Positions 36,987-47,391 of a stretch of DNA of 64,000 nucleotides are shown one piece after another. Location: the NCBI GenBank assembly GCA_009192285.1, contig CM018606.1, positions 982,081 through 1,046,080 on the forward strand, read 5' to 3'. Source of the DNA: Morchella semilibera (taxonomy: Eukaryota > Ascomycota > Pezizomycetes > Pezizales > Morchellaceae). The position numbers were made by a program, and so were the translations under genes. The stretch's first letter is position 1. Every line of letters begins with the position of its first letter. Under the pieces are notes generated by a model. It was not told the DNA's origin. It did not search any database and worked only from the letters and a program-made list of their open reading frames with translations.

Positions 36987-37853
36987 CTAACCCATTAATT
37001 GGTCAATCTTTTCTAAGATCTTGGACAAGCCGTGCTTAACTCTGCCCATTTGAGATTGGGAGAGCTGTGAACTTATGATGGCGTTCAAATCCTTTATATA
37101 TGTTGTTGCCTTAGCCCCCCCGCCTCTCCCTTGGCTCTCTCCATCGCTCCCTTCCCTTCCCTCTATATCCCTATGCTGATTACTTAAAGTGGGTCCCGAT
37201 TTGTTCCCCACTTCCGTTACCATATATCTTTCATCTTCCTTACAATTCGGGTATTTGACGAATAGACGTAGGTATCTAGATCCTTTATTTATTGTGGTTG
37301 CGTGGACTACAGCAACGTTCCAGGTCTCCTGGTCGTATATATAACTTATACTTTTAGGGTGCTCCTTTTCGTACCCCATAAGCCCAGGATATTCTCTTCT
37401 CTCGGTCTCTGCCTCATTTCGTAGAACTAGCGGGCCATCGATCGATGTATCTTGTCTTACCCAGAAAATCAGACGAGAAAAGTCTTGGACATCTAGATAG
37501 ACCCGTAACCAATGTTGATGGACATCGGTATTGCCGGAGTGTCGTAAGAGGCACATAAGAGAAGGGTCTTCAATTTGGGGATACCTGGCCTCCGGGGACT
37601 TGGGAGCTTTGCGAGGCTGGGGGCTCGAGCCCTCATCAATTTCTCCTAATTGAGGGAACCTACGCTTTCGAGTCACAGGCCCATGGATGCTGGGAGAAGG
37701 CACTCTGTCTGTTGCTGTTTGTGCAGGCTCTTCCTGAGTGCTGGGCCTTGTTCTAACGACTTGTGCCGCCTTCCTTCTTTTGGATTCCATCGCTAACTGG
37801 TACGAAGGGTGAGTTAAGCACATTGGAGAGTCTTTGTGTGTTTGGGTTTCCAT
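36987..37853 (-). CDS. Orphan protein, probably the N-terminal exon of the SNF2-like gene
   Basis: Read alone it encodes 288 aa; I do not recognise the family. The N-terminal 100 residues are basic and disordered (ESKRRKAAQVVR, then VTRKRRFPQ, a likely nuclear signal). The middle part (about 110-220) looks like a folded beta-rich domain, with HWLRVYLDVQDFSRLIFWV, then SISYIYDQETWNVAVVHATT and RYLRLFVKYPNCKEDERYMV. It ends in a Gly/Arg-rich linker and a short amphipathic helix. A GT at 36991 and an AG at 36948 would remove 44 nt including the stop and join QLM to DISISAATEEN in the frame of the helicase. The intron is short and its branch site is poor, so two adjacent genes remain possible. 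Confidence 0.6.
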   Translation of the reverse strand: METQTHKDSPMCLTHPSYQLAMESKRRKAAQVVRTRPSTQEEPAQTATDRVPSPSIHGPVTRKRRFPQLGEIDEGSSPQPRKAPKSPEARYPQIEDPSLMCLLRHSGNTDVHQHWLRVYLDVQDFSRLIFWVRQDTSIDGPLVLRNEAETERREYPGLMGYEKEHPKSISYIYDQETWNVAVVHATTINKGSRYLRLFVKYPNCKEDERYMVTEVGNKSGPTLSNQHRDIEGREGSDGESQGRGGGAKATTYIKDLNAIISSQLSQSQMGRVKHGLSKILEKIDQLMG

Positions 37854-38307
37854 GTAAGGAACTAGAAGGATCTGAGTGGCTAATGGCTACACCTAATAGG
37901 GTTAGGGTTTATAGCCCAAGTTGCCATTCTTGAATAAGTGTTCTTACATGTAGTCCTCTATATTTACATGTAGTTTGCAGGGTGGTTGAAACTATGCCGT
38001 AAACACATGCTTATACAAGTATTAGATTTTTTTTACCTATATTACTACATGTAGTCTTTTTGCTATATCTTGAACCACAAATTGTCACTCGGAGCTGAAA
38101 CACGGAACGGACGCTCAACCCAATACCTATTGGAGTTTTGAAATGATTATAGATGAATCTAGCTGAAGTTAGGCTCAAGATCGTGAGAGACTGTAGCAAT
38201 CCATATATCATATCCTGGTGCTATACACACCATCCTCAAACGTTCAAACCGGTTCACATCTAGACTATCTACATGAGAACAGAGTAACATCATAAATGAT
38301 CTCAGGC
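37854..38307. other. Spacer, no gene seen
   Basis: AT-rich, with three TACATGTA octamers (about 37945, 37964 and 38044). It probably carries the promoter of the minus-strand SNF2-like/orphan gene. Confidence 0.5.
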
Positions 38308-38925
38308 CTAATACCCAGCTCTAGTCCTCTTATCCATATGCCCACCACTAACTTTATCATAGCACCCCACAGTCTTACAATTTGGCCCCCGAACCCCAAA
38401 CTCACCCCACCAGACCTGACCGTTGTCTGCCTCTGCTGCTGCCTCATCTTCACTAGCCAAACTCTCACGGTGCATACCTTCATAACAATACGGCGACTCA
38501 TTATCCTCTGGTGGTGCATGATAGCGCTCGTCATATTCCTCATACCCATGGACCTCTAACCCACAGCAGCTCCACTTCCTCGAGTCCTCTTCCCCTTCCA
38601 GGTTACCAAAATGCTTCACCTTGCAGTCCTGTGCCTCTACGTCCCTATCGAACAGCTGATGGCAGTACGCGCAGTGCGCGAGCTTTTCCGCGGGACCTGT
38701 CGCGTCCTTATTTTCTGCAAGCAACATTGCAATAAGGATTGGTCTAGGGAGTGAGTTTAGATGCGCGTGCAATGCGCTCCGGGTGGGGAATTGCGTGGTA
38801 AGTTCGGAGATCGATGGGACCGTGATCTCGAGGGGTTGCCCAGGGACTGTGTCGGCGCGTGGACGCTTTTTGGAGCTAGGATCGTCGAGCACAGTGGGAG
38901 AGGAAAGGAGGTCGTTGACGTTCAT
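38308..38925 (-). CDS. Cys/His-rich orphan protein
   Basis: A single exon of 205 aa that I do not recognise. The N-terminal 80 residues include KKRPRAD and a helical stretch RSALHAHLNSLPRPILIAML. The C-terminal half is rich in possible metal ligands: HCAYCHQLFD, then DCKVKHFGN, KWSCCGLEVHGY, YCYEGMHRES and NCKTVGCYD. The spacing suggests one or two zinc-binding clusters, though it fits no finger pattern I know by name. The region around 130-175 is acidic. The start at 38925 is the first Met in the frame. It could be a small zinc protein conserved in fungi; that is inference. Confidence 0.65.
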   Translation of the reverse strand: MNVNDLLSSPTVLDDPSSKKRPRADTVPGQPLEITVPSISELTTQFPTRSALHAHLNSLPRPILIAMLLAENKDATGPAEKLAHCAYCHQLFDRDVEAQDCKVKHFGNLEGEEDSRKWSCCGLEVHGYEEYDERYHAPPEDNESPYCYEGMHRESLASEDEAAAEADNGQVWWGEFGVRGPNCKTVGCYDKVSGGHMDKRTRAGY

Positions 38926-39584
38926 TTCGAGAGGAAATTGTTGGATGTTAAGGTGTGAACGTAGTTATACCTTTTATCTCTCTCTCTCTCTCACGCGTAT
39001 GGTTTATTGTTGTAACCTTGAACCTTTGAATCAAGAGAGCCGTTGTTGTTAGGGTTCGGGGTTTTGCGGAGTGAGGGGGAATATCTTCTGGTAATGCTCG
39101 GTAGGTTGATATTATCATCCCTCCGACTATATATTGGGCCCATTAGGTGTTTAAATCAACCCGGCGAACAAGGGGTTTGATCAATTGATCACCCAAATTC
39201 ACAACCTAAAGCACAATTAACTGATTTGAAAGGCCTCACACCTAATCTATATTAGTTTGAGATTGATATGACATGCAATTGAGACCTGGCTCGCGCTGTA
39301 TCTTTTTGCGTTGGGCTCCGTGCATCGATTCTACTGAATGTCTAAACAGGCCGCACAGCACCGATATTATAATGAGACCCTATACCAGGGTCGGGGGGCC
39401 ACATATAATTCCAGATTAACTATGGAGATATCGGATTTTGGGGTAAATATATTATGTGTGGTGAAAGTTGGACTAACAAATTGGACGGAACACGAACATA
39501 TTACTACCGATGAAGAATTCTGCAATCAATTTTTCGGTACCTACATATAGATTCTTAGTATCTGGGGCCATTAAAATCTCAGTT

Positions 39585-39828
39585 CGAGGTTGTGGCCAAA
39601 AAAATCCGGTAGGGCGTACGTTTCAATAGTAACACGAGTCCCACTCCCGCGCGCAACAGGCCTGGTAACTCAATATCAAATTATCAATGTATTTAATTGC
39701 CACTAAACTTTATATATCTTAAATAGGAGGTGAATATCTCATCGTGTTGTTAAGATATCGAGGTGGACGTTTGGGAGTCCCTCGTTGCTAGCCCAGTGCG
39801 TTACCGAATCTTTTTGGCCACAACCTCG
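39585..39828. repeat. MITE-like element, family D
   Basis: A 244-bp element. The left end CGAGGTTGTGGCCAAAAA and the right end TTTTTGGCCACAACCTCG are exact inverses, with imperfect pairing continuing inward (ATCCGGTA against ATTCGGTA). The interior is AT-rich and non-coding. No convincing target duplication flanks it. Confidence 0.75.
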
Positions 39829-39948
39829 TACATACATGTATGTATAATGCGGGCTGGCTTGGCGAAATTGCCAATTTTTGTTACAAACCCGCAATTAAAC
39901 CTATTTTAATGTATATACTACATGTATCGTGTTGATTCTTAGCACTAC

Positions 39949-40325
39949 TATGGCGCGGTAAACGTGTCTAAAGTGATTTTACCAACGGTGAAAATAATAC
40001 CAGCATTTATACCTCAAAATGGATATTAGCACAGACCTTTTCGCCAAAAGGGGCTATATAATGCCAGTATATATGAATATTGTCCACCGGTGGGAATTTC
40101 ACCACCAGTGGTAGGCCATTTTACCACCGGTGGCAGGAATTTTACCACCGGTGGCAGGTATTTTACCACCGGTGTGAAACTGTTGGTATTAATGATAATG
40201 CAGCATAAAGACTGAAAGTCAGCATTTATACTGGGACAAGGACTGAAAATCAGTGCTTATACCAACGGTGGTAAATAATTTACCACCGTTGGTGAAATTA
40301 CTTTTGACACATTTACCGCTCCATA
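39949..40325. mobile_element. MITE-like element with target duplication, family E
   Basis: A 377-bp element with terminal inverted repeats of about 45 bp: TATGGCGCGGTAAACGTGTC at the left, the inverse of TATGGAGCGGTAAATGTGTC at the right, both continuing to ACCAACGGTG. TAGCACT stands on both sides (39940-39946 and 40326-40332), two bases off the left tip, which looks like a 7-9 bp target-site duplication. The interior carries repeated short palindromes of the type TTTACCACCGGTGGCAG at 40085-40175. No transposase is encoded, so it would need a helper in trans. Confidence 0.8.
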
Positions 40326-40441
40326 TAGCACTGTATATATCTTGACTGCAATATGCATATTGACTGCGGAGACAAACCCGTTGATTTGATTAACTTGAAA
40401 AGGAGGAATTCGGATAGCTACATGTAGCTAGCTATATGTAA

Positions 40442-41630
40442 TCAATACCCAAGAAAATACCATGCTACTGATAGCCCGCCAAACGTATACATAATAGTTC
40501 TCTCCTTACTCGTCAAAACCTGTGGGCCTGTATCCTCTTCTTTCTCCTCTCTTTCCCTCTTCCTTTCCCTCTCCTTCTGTTCTCCTTCCACAAACTGTTT
40601 ACCGGCCGACATCACATCGTCCATCATGTCCTTTACTAGATCCACAGGGAACCTGCCCATCAAATATAGTGTTGAGTTACTATCCATCGCTACCATACTC
40701 TTCATACCATGTGCCATATTGTCCATGATGCCCTTACCTGTTTGCTTCATCTCATTATCGGTTCCTTGGACCTGTTCACGGTGTACCTTAACCTCTACAG
40801 AGATCTTCTCAAGAACTTTGGCGAGGTCCTCCGTCCTCTCATCGAGGACTTGGGAGGCATCCGGGAGGACGGTAATCACTTGGGGTTTGAGAGGTTTGGC
40901 AACTTCAGGAACTACTTCATGCCGGTGGTAGCGCGCGAATTTGTTGTCAGGAGTCAATGGCTATGTAGTTGTGATAAAATGTCAGTAGCATAGAGGCTAG
41001 GTTGCATAGATTGTCTGATCGAACATACCACACGGATCGGGCTTTCTTTCTCCTTGGGTTCCAGCTCGCTTGGGTCAGGCATATCGGGAACATCTTGCGG
41101 ACGACTATGTTGGTGTTTGGCCTCCCTAGCTCGTGGGGTTTTGGCGTCCTTAATGCCGTTGCTACTTCTATCCCGCTCGGCGCTAGTATCTTCAGCCTTT
41201 AGTTCAGGTTCAGGTCCAGGGCTTTTGGCTTCCCCGGCCTCAGTGTGTTTAATCGTGTTTACTACCGCTGCTTTCAGCGGAGGGGCAGAGCTCGACAAAG
41301 ACTTTACCAATCTTTCAATAAGCTGCAATCCGTCAATCGCTAGCAATCAGCCAGAGCTCTGTGAAATGACGTCATACATCACCGAATACTCACGTCGGAC
41401 CTGGGCCCCTTCGTTGGGAGATTGCGGGTGCCCAATTGCGACCTGAGCTCTGCCGTGGAGGCCTGCGAGATCTGTGCACGGATTGACTCGTTGCTTGGGT
41501 TTTCGAGCGCCCTCGAAGCTGCTGCAGAGGAAACCGCAGCTGCGGGTACGAAGCCACGGCTTTGGAACTTTTGTGCAACGAGAGGTAAATGGCGGCGGGC
41601 GGTATGGGGGAACATTTTATGGAGTAGCAT
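40442..41630 (-). CDS. SAP-domain mitochondrial protein, AIM34-like
   Basis: Model (minus): exons 41630-41394, 41322-41029 and 40960-40442, giving 349 aa. The first 30 residues are Arg/Ala/Ser-rich without acids (HKMFPHTARRHLPLVAQKF), fitting a mitochondrial presequence. A SAP motif spans the first intron: STAELRSQLGTRNLPTKG then RSD|LIERLVKSL, the helix-turn-helix order seen in yeast Aim34 and other SAP proteins. A charged linker follows, then a helical region (DLAKVLEKISVEVKVHREQV), a Lys/Glu coiled-coil-like run, and a C-terminal hydrophobic segment TIMYTFGGLSVAWYFLGY that could anchor it in a membrane. The Aim34 link rests on the SAP region and layout only. Function is unknown. Confidence 0.75.
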
Positions 41631-42430
41631 TTTTATAGGGCTGTTTTTGTTTCGTGTGCTAATTTATTGGCGATGTTTGGCAATGGGCTCAGCTTAACGA
41701 GGTGTGTTTGCTTTTCACATGTGTTGCTTGATGGGCTTGCCAAGACTTTGAGCTCATAGGTTTTAGAATGAGGCAAACTGTGCGCTTGGGATCCTCTCTC
41801 TCTCCGGTCGGGGATCTACTTTACGAATTCCACGAATTCCACAGCGCAGTCAGACTATGATCTACTCCGCAACCCTAGCCCTAACGCTCCAAACCAAATC
41901 ATTCGGGCGTAATAGTGCTAACACAGAAGTAAGTACATACTCTCTAGACTTCTCCGTGAAATTGAACGTTTGGAGTTACGAATAAGTGTTGCGGCGCAGG
42001 TTACGTGACAACAAGTTACGTATACCATAAGTGTGGTCATTCGGCAAAACATTATCTGGCTTGATGGATCTGTCCCTCAGGACCATGTATAAAGATAGCT
42101 CATTTGTCCGTTCTTCAATACACCAGTTGGATAAACTAGTTCTCTACTAGTCACCGGAACACGCACTGCCTTACAGTGTTCTTTCTAACTTGTTTATGTA
42201 CCCGAGTGACATTCCGTGATTCTCTACTACCCTCCAGAGTTTTTTCTTTTCTTTTTTCTTTTCTTTTTTCTGAACTACGTCACATGAAATCCCGCGATAT
42301 CTCTTGGGCGCGCGCGGATTTTACTGAACTACATGTCTTTCTAGGGCTTGGGTCTTTTTGTCTGCGCATATAAATATTACCTGTGCACCCATACATTTTG
42401 ATTTTCCCCTGGTCTCGACTAAAGAAAAAA
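41631..42430. other. Spacer upstream of the small orphan gene
   Basis: No gene seen. CTTTT microsatellite-like pyrimidine sequence at 42240-42271 and the TATA element listed next look like a promoter for the 42431 gene. Confidence 0.5.
42369..42376 (+). promoter_or_regulatory. Probable TATA box of the 95-aa orphan gene
   Basis: TATAAATA lies 55 bases before the ATG at 42431, downstream of a pyrimidine tract. Spacing fits a fungal core promoter. Sequence evidence only. Confidence 0.45.
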
Positions 42431-42774
42431 ATGTCTGTGGTAAACGCCGAACCAGTGGCACCAAACGCTGTTCAGCCTGATTCTCGCCAGTACAGTCAGT
42501 CTGACATATATGAGTATGTAGATATACTCATAAAAATCTTTATGACTGTGGGGCCAGTCGAGCCTGGTAATTTACATGTACTTGTTCCCTCATATTTCTT
42601 AGGATACTAACCCCACTTGTAGAGACACAAACCGAGACCACCGAGAACGACCCGCCAGAGGAGGCCGTTAGTGGAACTGACAACTCCAGCGGGGCGCGCG
42701 AAGAGCCAGAGGCGACGAGCCGCCCGACTCGGAAGCCCAGGATGGGAACCAGTGACACGTCTGTCCTCTCCTAG
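42431..42774 (+). CDS. Small two-exon orphan protein
   Basis: Exons 42431-42566 and 42623-42774 give 95 aa. The 56-nt intron has a GTAATT donor, a textbook TACTAAC branch site and a TAG acceptor, and splicing keeps the frame open to TAG 42774. The protein starts MSVVNAEPVAPNAVQPDS, has a short hydrophobic helix (IYEYVDILIKIFMTV) and a disordered, acidic then basic tail (TTENDPPEEAVSGT, RPTRKPRMG). There is no signal peptide and no family I know. The intron contains a TACATGTA octamer. A TATA box and CT tract lie just upstream. It is easily missed because neither exon is long. Confidence 0.6.
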
Positions 42775-44640
42775 AGTTGACTCATGTTGATTTCCACATA
42801 TTGTAACGGGCATCTTAAGTTATAAGGTGATCTGTTTCTCTGGGGGCTTCACGTACCCTTTTCTTTCTTCAAACCTGTAAGGTGATTCGTCTCTTGTATG
42901 AGCCAGAGTTTCACCTTTAATATTTCCGTTTATTCTTCTCTGGGTCTCTGGTCATACCTTACCTGTATACATCCTGGATTAGAGTAACGACGGGCTATCT
43001 GTACAAAAACTGTCGTTAAGAACTATAAATACTTGTCGGTTACCAAAACGCTCTATTGAAATTGACCCAAGGGAAAGAGTATGTGCTGCTTCGGTGTGTT
43101 GTTAAGCGAACTGGGCGTAGAAACATCGTGTAGTTCTCACGCGTAATACGTATCAACGTTGCCTGGCATAAGGGAACGTTTGGACGTGGGTTTTAACAGC
43201 GGTTCATGGGGGGCCTGTGTGCCCATCCCCTCAGGCGTATGTGCTGGGGACAGGCTCATCCAGTTCAACAGGTGACGGGGCCCGGGGGCAAAAGGCTTAA
43301 ACACTAGGGACGGAATCCGCAATCGCAAAGATCCATGATCGATGCATTTCACTATAAGCCACAGTCCATCAATTAGCGTAATTCACTTTGTTAATTAACG
43401 GTTGTCGCTAACGACGCTCCACAAAACCGGCAGTTGTAACGAATTTTATCACTTCTAGAACCCAGTAGTATTGCATGTATCAAGCAGACTCACTCATGGG
43501 AGTACCTATACCGTCGCATTCCCGTCGCATTCCCCCATAAGTGAGTCTACATGTATGTAGTTGGAATAGGCTCTAGGTTGGACAGCCAATCGTAACGGGC
43601 CTTGGCAAAATTTCCTAATTACAATTTACATACATATCAGAGTTAATGGGTTAGGGTTTCATGCCAACATTACTCGCGACTCCAATCTCCTTGTAGGCAC
43701 GTACAGGCATCGCTTCAAGGACTCGACTTGTTTCCCATGTACTACATGTAACACTTCCTTTTCGCAGTTGACACTCTGCATAGTACACACCAAAGGACCA
43801 ACATATAGACGCAGTTATATACATGTACATACTTAAGGTAAAATCAATGAATCTAGCGCATAAACACTGGATGGCTTCCCGTGGAAACCTAATCTGAATC
43901 TGAACAGAAGGGGGGGGGGGTCGTTTCAAATTCAGAAATCTGGAAAGCAGCAATATGATTGGTTGTTCATGAGATTTGCCAGAAAATCTAGGTTCTAAAC
44001 TTCCTACCACTAACACGCAAAAAAAATTAGGCATAGGCACTAACAATATAATTTACACAAAGTAGAAACACAACGCAGAAAGGCATGATCATTAAAACCA
44101 GCTAGACTATTTAACTGGCTTAGCTAAACCCCAGCTACTGTAGTGGCGAAGTTGCCAGTAAAAGGTGAAGGTGTGGGTGCGGATCGGCAGGCCTGTTTAT
44201 TTAAAGAGGGTACCTTGCCTACTTTTTTTCCTATGGCAACTTGTAATCTGACCGTAGGTAATAAACGTATGTTGGTATGTTGACAGGGGTAGAGGGAGAT
44301 AAATCGGCCTCCCCTGTACCCTCCATCAGGAAATTAGTAAGCATGAATTAATAATCATTTATGTAATGTAAGTAGACCGTGTGCACCTGTGGCGAGCACC
44401 TGTGGCCGAGCATCTTAAGGATCTACTACAAATGATGGCCTTTATTATGTGGATTAGATAAGATGCTCGGCACAGGTACATACATGCTCGGCACAGGTGC
44501 ACACGGTCTATGTATGTAGTTACCCTACCCGCCAAATAGCTTCCTGCCAGGCCCAGCAGAGCCTCACACACACACAAAAAAAAAAAATTAAAGCTCTCAC
44601 CTCTCACCAGGCACCCCCACACTCCCGCAATCGCAAAACA
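42775..44640. other. 1.9-kb spacer, no gene seen
   Basis: No supported gene. It contains TACATGTA near 43549, 43742 and 43818, a tandem CGTCGCATTCC pair at about 43513-43534, a G-run at 43910-43920, and a foldback element at 44374-44509. A CA/A-rich tract at 44565-44587 precedes the NOC4 leader. Confidence 0.5.
44374..44509. repeat. Foldback element upstream of NOC4
   Basis: Left arm AGACCGTGTGCACCTGTG continues through CGAGCA and a second CCTGTGGCCGAGCATCT. The right arm repeats this inverted and holds two copies of ATGCTCGGCACAGGT. Outer tips are exact inverses ending at 44509, only about 130 bp from the NOC4 start codon. A transcript reading through it could form a stem of about 45 bp. 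Confidence 0.7.
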
Positions 44641-46477
44641 ATGCCCGCAAAATTAGCAAACGGAGCCGCAGCCGTGACAAAGAAGCGCAAGCGTACGGGC
44701 GGCGCACCGGAGAAGCCACGCAGCGAAGTGAAAAGCAAGGCCGTTAAGAAAGCGGCGCCGACAGTGGACGATGTGCTAGAACTAGAAGAGGCCATCTCGG
44801 AGTCGCCGCAGCACTACAACAAGATCGTGACGCTGCTGGAGTATCTACAGGTATGTAGGGAGTGTTTTGTGTTGCGGAGCCGTGTCAATTGGCTGCTGAC
44901 GGGTAATGGGTGGATGTGTAGGATTTATCATCTGGTCTCGAGTTGGCCGTGGCCGCCGCCGTGTCGCTGTGTCGTGTCTTCTGCCGTCTCATGGCGGGCG
45001 GGAGTCTCTTGCGGAAGAAGAGCCACGACGCGGCGCAGGTGACAATTCTTGAGTGGCTGAAGGATAGATATAGAGACTACACCAAGGAGCTGTCCGTGCT
45101 GCTTGCTCATGAGGATCCGGCGGTCCAGACCACGGCCTTGACACTCTACATGCGACTCTTGAAGGAGGACGGTGCGCACATGAAGCCCGCCAGCGAGGAG
45201 TACTACTTTCCCCAGGCGCTATTTGGAAAGGTCATAAAGGCGCTCCTCTACTCGGAGCACTTTGGCGACGCCGTCAAGCACGAATTTGCGAACAAGTACC
45301 TCGACGCCCACGACGACATCCGGTACGGGTTCTACACCGCCGTCGCCGCCCTCATCGCTGAAGCTCCCGCGCCTGGTCCGGTCTTCACGGCAAACACACT
45401 CGCACTCCTCCTCACTCTCGAGAATGTGCCCACCGCCGACGCCCCACTGCTCGCAAGCACATACACCACTGCCCCTGCCCCCAATACGTCCAAGCTGCCC
45501 CCCATCCACGCAAAACCCACGCACCGCAAGCTCCTGCAAGAAACATGGCTCACAGTTCTCCGCCTCCCCCTCACAAAGGACCAGATCAAGACCATCCTTG
45601 CCGTCATGTCCATCTACATCGTGCCATGCTTCACCCGCCCGCAGATGCTCATGGACTTCCTCGTCGATGCCTACGACGCCGGTGGGTCTATATCGTTGCT
45701 GGCCCTCAATGGCCTCTTCTACCTGATACAGACCAAGAACCTCGATTACCCCAACTTCTACACGAAGCTGTATGCCCTCCTGACGCGCGAAGTTTTCCAT
45801 GTGCGGTATAGGTCCCGCTTCTTCCGCCTCTTGGATACGTTCTTGGAGTCAACGCATCTGCCGGCGGCGATGGTAGCGAGCTTCATCAAGAGGATGTCGA
45901 GGCTGGCGCTGAGCGCGCCGCCGGCGGCGGTGGTTATTGTTGTGCCGTTTGTGTACAACCTACTAAAGCGTCACCCGAGCTGCACGTTCATGGTGCACCG
46001 GGTGGGTAGCGCCGAGGATAGGGAGGAGTGGCGGAGGGAGGGGCTGCAGGATGTATTCGATGAGCAGGAGGCGGACCCGATGAAGACACGGGCGATCGAG
46101 AGCAGTTTGTGGGAGCTTGAGATGCTGATGTCGCATTGGCATCCGAATGTGGGGACGCTGGCAAGGATAGTGGGGGAACAGTTTACGAAGGAGAAATATA
46201 TTCTTGAGGACTTTTTGGACCATAGTTATGCTAGTGTAAGTTGGCTCTTTCCCCCCCTTCGTGTTGCTTGAGTTGCGGCTAATGGTGCGTGCGTGCGTGG
46301 TAGATGTTCGCAGCGGAGGTAAATAAGAGTATCAAGAAGCCTCCCGTGGTCGAGTTTGATATTCCGAAGAAGATATTCTTTAGGCCGCCGCCGCCTGCGG
46401 AGGAAGAAGAGGAGCAGCAGCAGAGTGTGATGCCGGTAGAGGAGGGTTCGCTGTTGTCGTTGTGGAGCTTCGAATAA
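44641..46477 (+). CDS. NOC4: Nucleolar complex protein 4 (Noc4)
   Basis: Noc4 pairs with Nop14 in 40S subunit assembly and export. Model: exons 44641-44850, 44922-46235 and 46304-46477, giving 565 aa. A Lys/Arg-rich N-terminus (KKRKRTGG) is followed by HEAT-like helices. The CBF/Mak21-type C-terminal domain is clear: SISLLALNGLFYLIQTKNLD, then YPNFYTKLYALL, SRFFRLLDTFLESTHLPAAM, VASFIKRMSRLAL, WELEMLMSHWHPNVGTLARI and DFLDHSYAS. The last exon adds FAAEVNKSIKKPPVVEF, and the protein ends LWSFE. Codons are much more GC-rich than in the flanking spacers, as in SUV3. Confidence 0.94.
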
Positions 46478-47391
46478 TTTTTATGTAGATACTAAAAGCG
46501 TGCTTTAATTTCCTGTATACTATTCTACCTTTTTTTTTTTACCATCCTTTGATACATTTATTGCTTAGGAGTACCTTTGTACTAGTGCTATGGTGAAGTT
46601 TAGGCTCCCAGATCTACTAACCAATATGGCCGGCGAATTGCGGGAGATCCTTTAAGCCGGTGCTGAGGCCGTATAAATCTATAGTAGTCTAATACTTATC
46701 CCGCAAAACCCGAGAGAACCTCGTAGGATCGGGTCTCCCAGGGGACAGGAACTCAAAGAATCTCAAGCAAGGCAGGTTTGGGTGAAGCTGATACAGTGAT
46801 AGATCAAACAGTCATCGACACCGCCACCACCCATATCGGTGTCCACGCGTGAGGTCATGAGTTATTGGTTTCCAATAACTTGAGGTCATGGGCTATCACT
46901 CGAACGATAGTTCCGGGGGGGCTTTATTTGGCTTGACTAATGTGTGTCCACTCGCTCCTACCCTAGCGTAAGCGGAGTAAGTGTGGCTGCGGACGGTATC
47001 CTGCCCAAGTCCTACATACTAGCTGTATCGGGTGTATTAGTTCGTGACATGTCTTTGGGCGTTGAGCCGAGGATATTGGTACGAGTGATGGATCATGACC
47101 ATGATCATTACTAAGATACACCGCCCCGGCCCTCAATGTTACACGAATATCGCAACCTCACAGAGCTGAATAGACCTGCAGCGTACTTACGAAAATGTCT
47201 GAGTTAGCCAACCGATTGGGGTGGATAAACAGCGACCCGTCCTAGCCGCCTAGCCGCCTAACACCTGGAACATGGGGGCACACCATCCTCACTCACTCAC
47301 CCAAGCTATGACAGCCCCATACACCCACGACGCTCATACATGTGAAGTTCCGTGGTCCGGATCCGTGTTTACCACCAAGGACTAGCTAGAC
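46478..47391. other. Spacer, no gene seen
   Basis: It contains a short palindrome AGTTATTGG..CCAATAACT at about 46859-46880, between two copies of TGAGGTCATG. No coding frame is supported. Confidence 0.5.

Larger units (their letters stand above)
38926..40441. other. Spacer with two MITE-like elements
   Basis: No certain gene. A CT microsatellite lies at about 38972-38993. The frame at 39338-39550 (70 codons, ends QFFGTYI) has no recognisable homologue and no splice partners. Inverted-repeat elements occupy 39585-39828 and 39949-40325. Confidence 0.5.

Noticed and set aside
39338-39550. 70-codon frame MSKQAAQHRYYNET...
   Set aside because: Short, no homology I recognise, no splice partner, and it lies in MITE-rich spacer sequence.
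40085-40175. Short repeats with CCACCGGTGG considered as a CRISPR-like array
   Set aside because: The units are self-palindromic with spacers of only a few bases, lie inside a MITE, and the genome is eukaryotic.
45219-45800. 193-codon minus-strand frame opposite NOC4
   Set aside because: It is caused by the GC-rich third codon positions of NOC4. The sense strand carries the conserved CBF/Mak21 domain.
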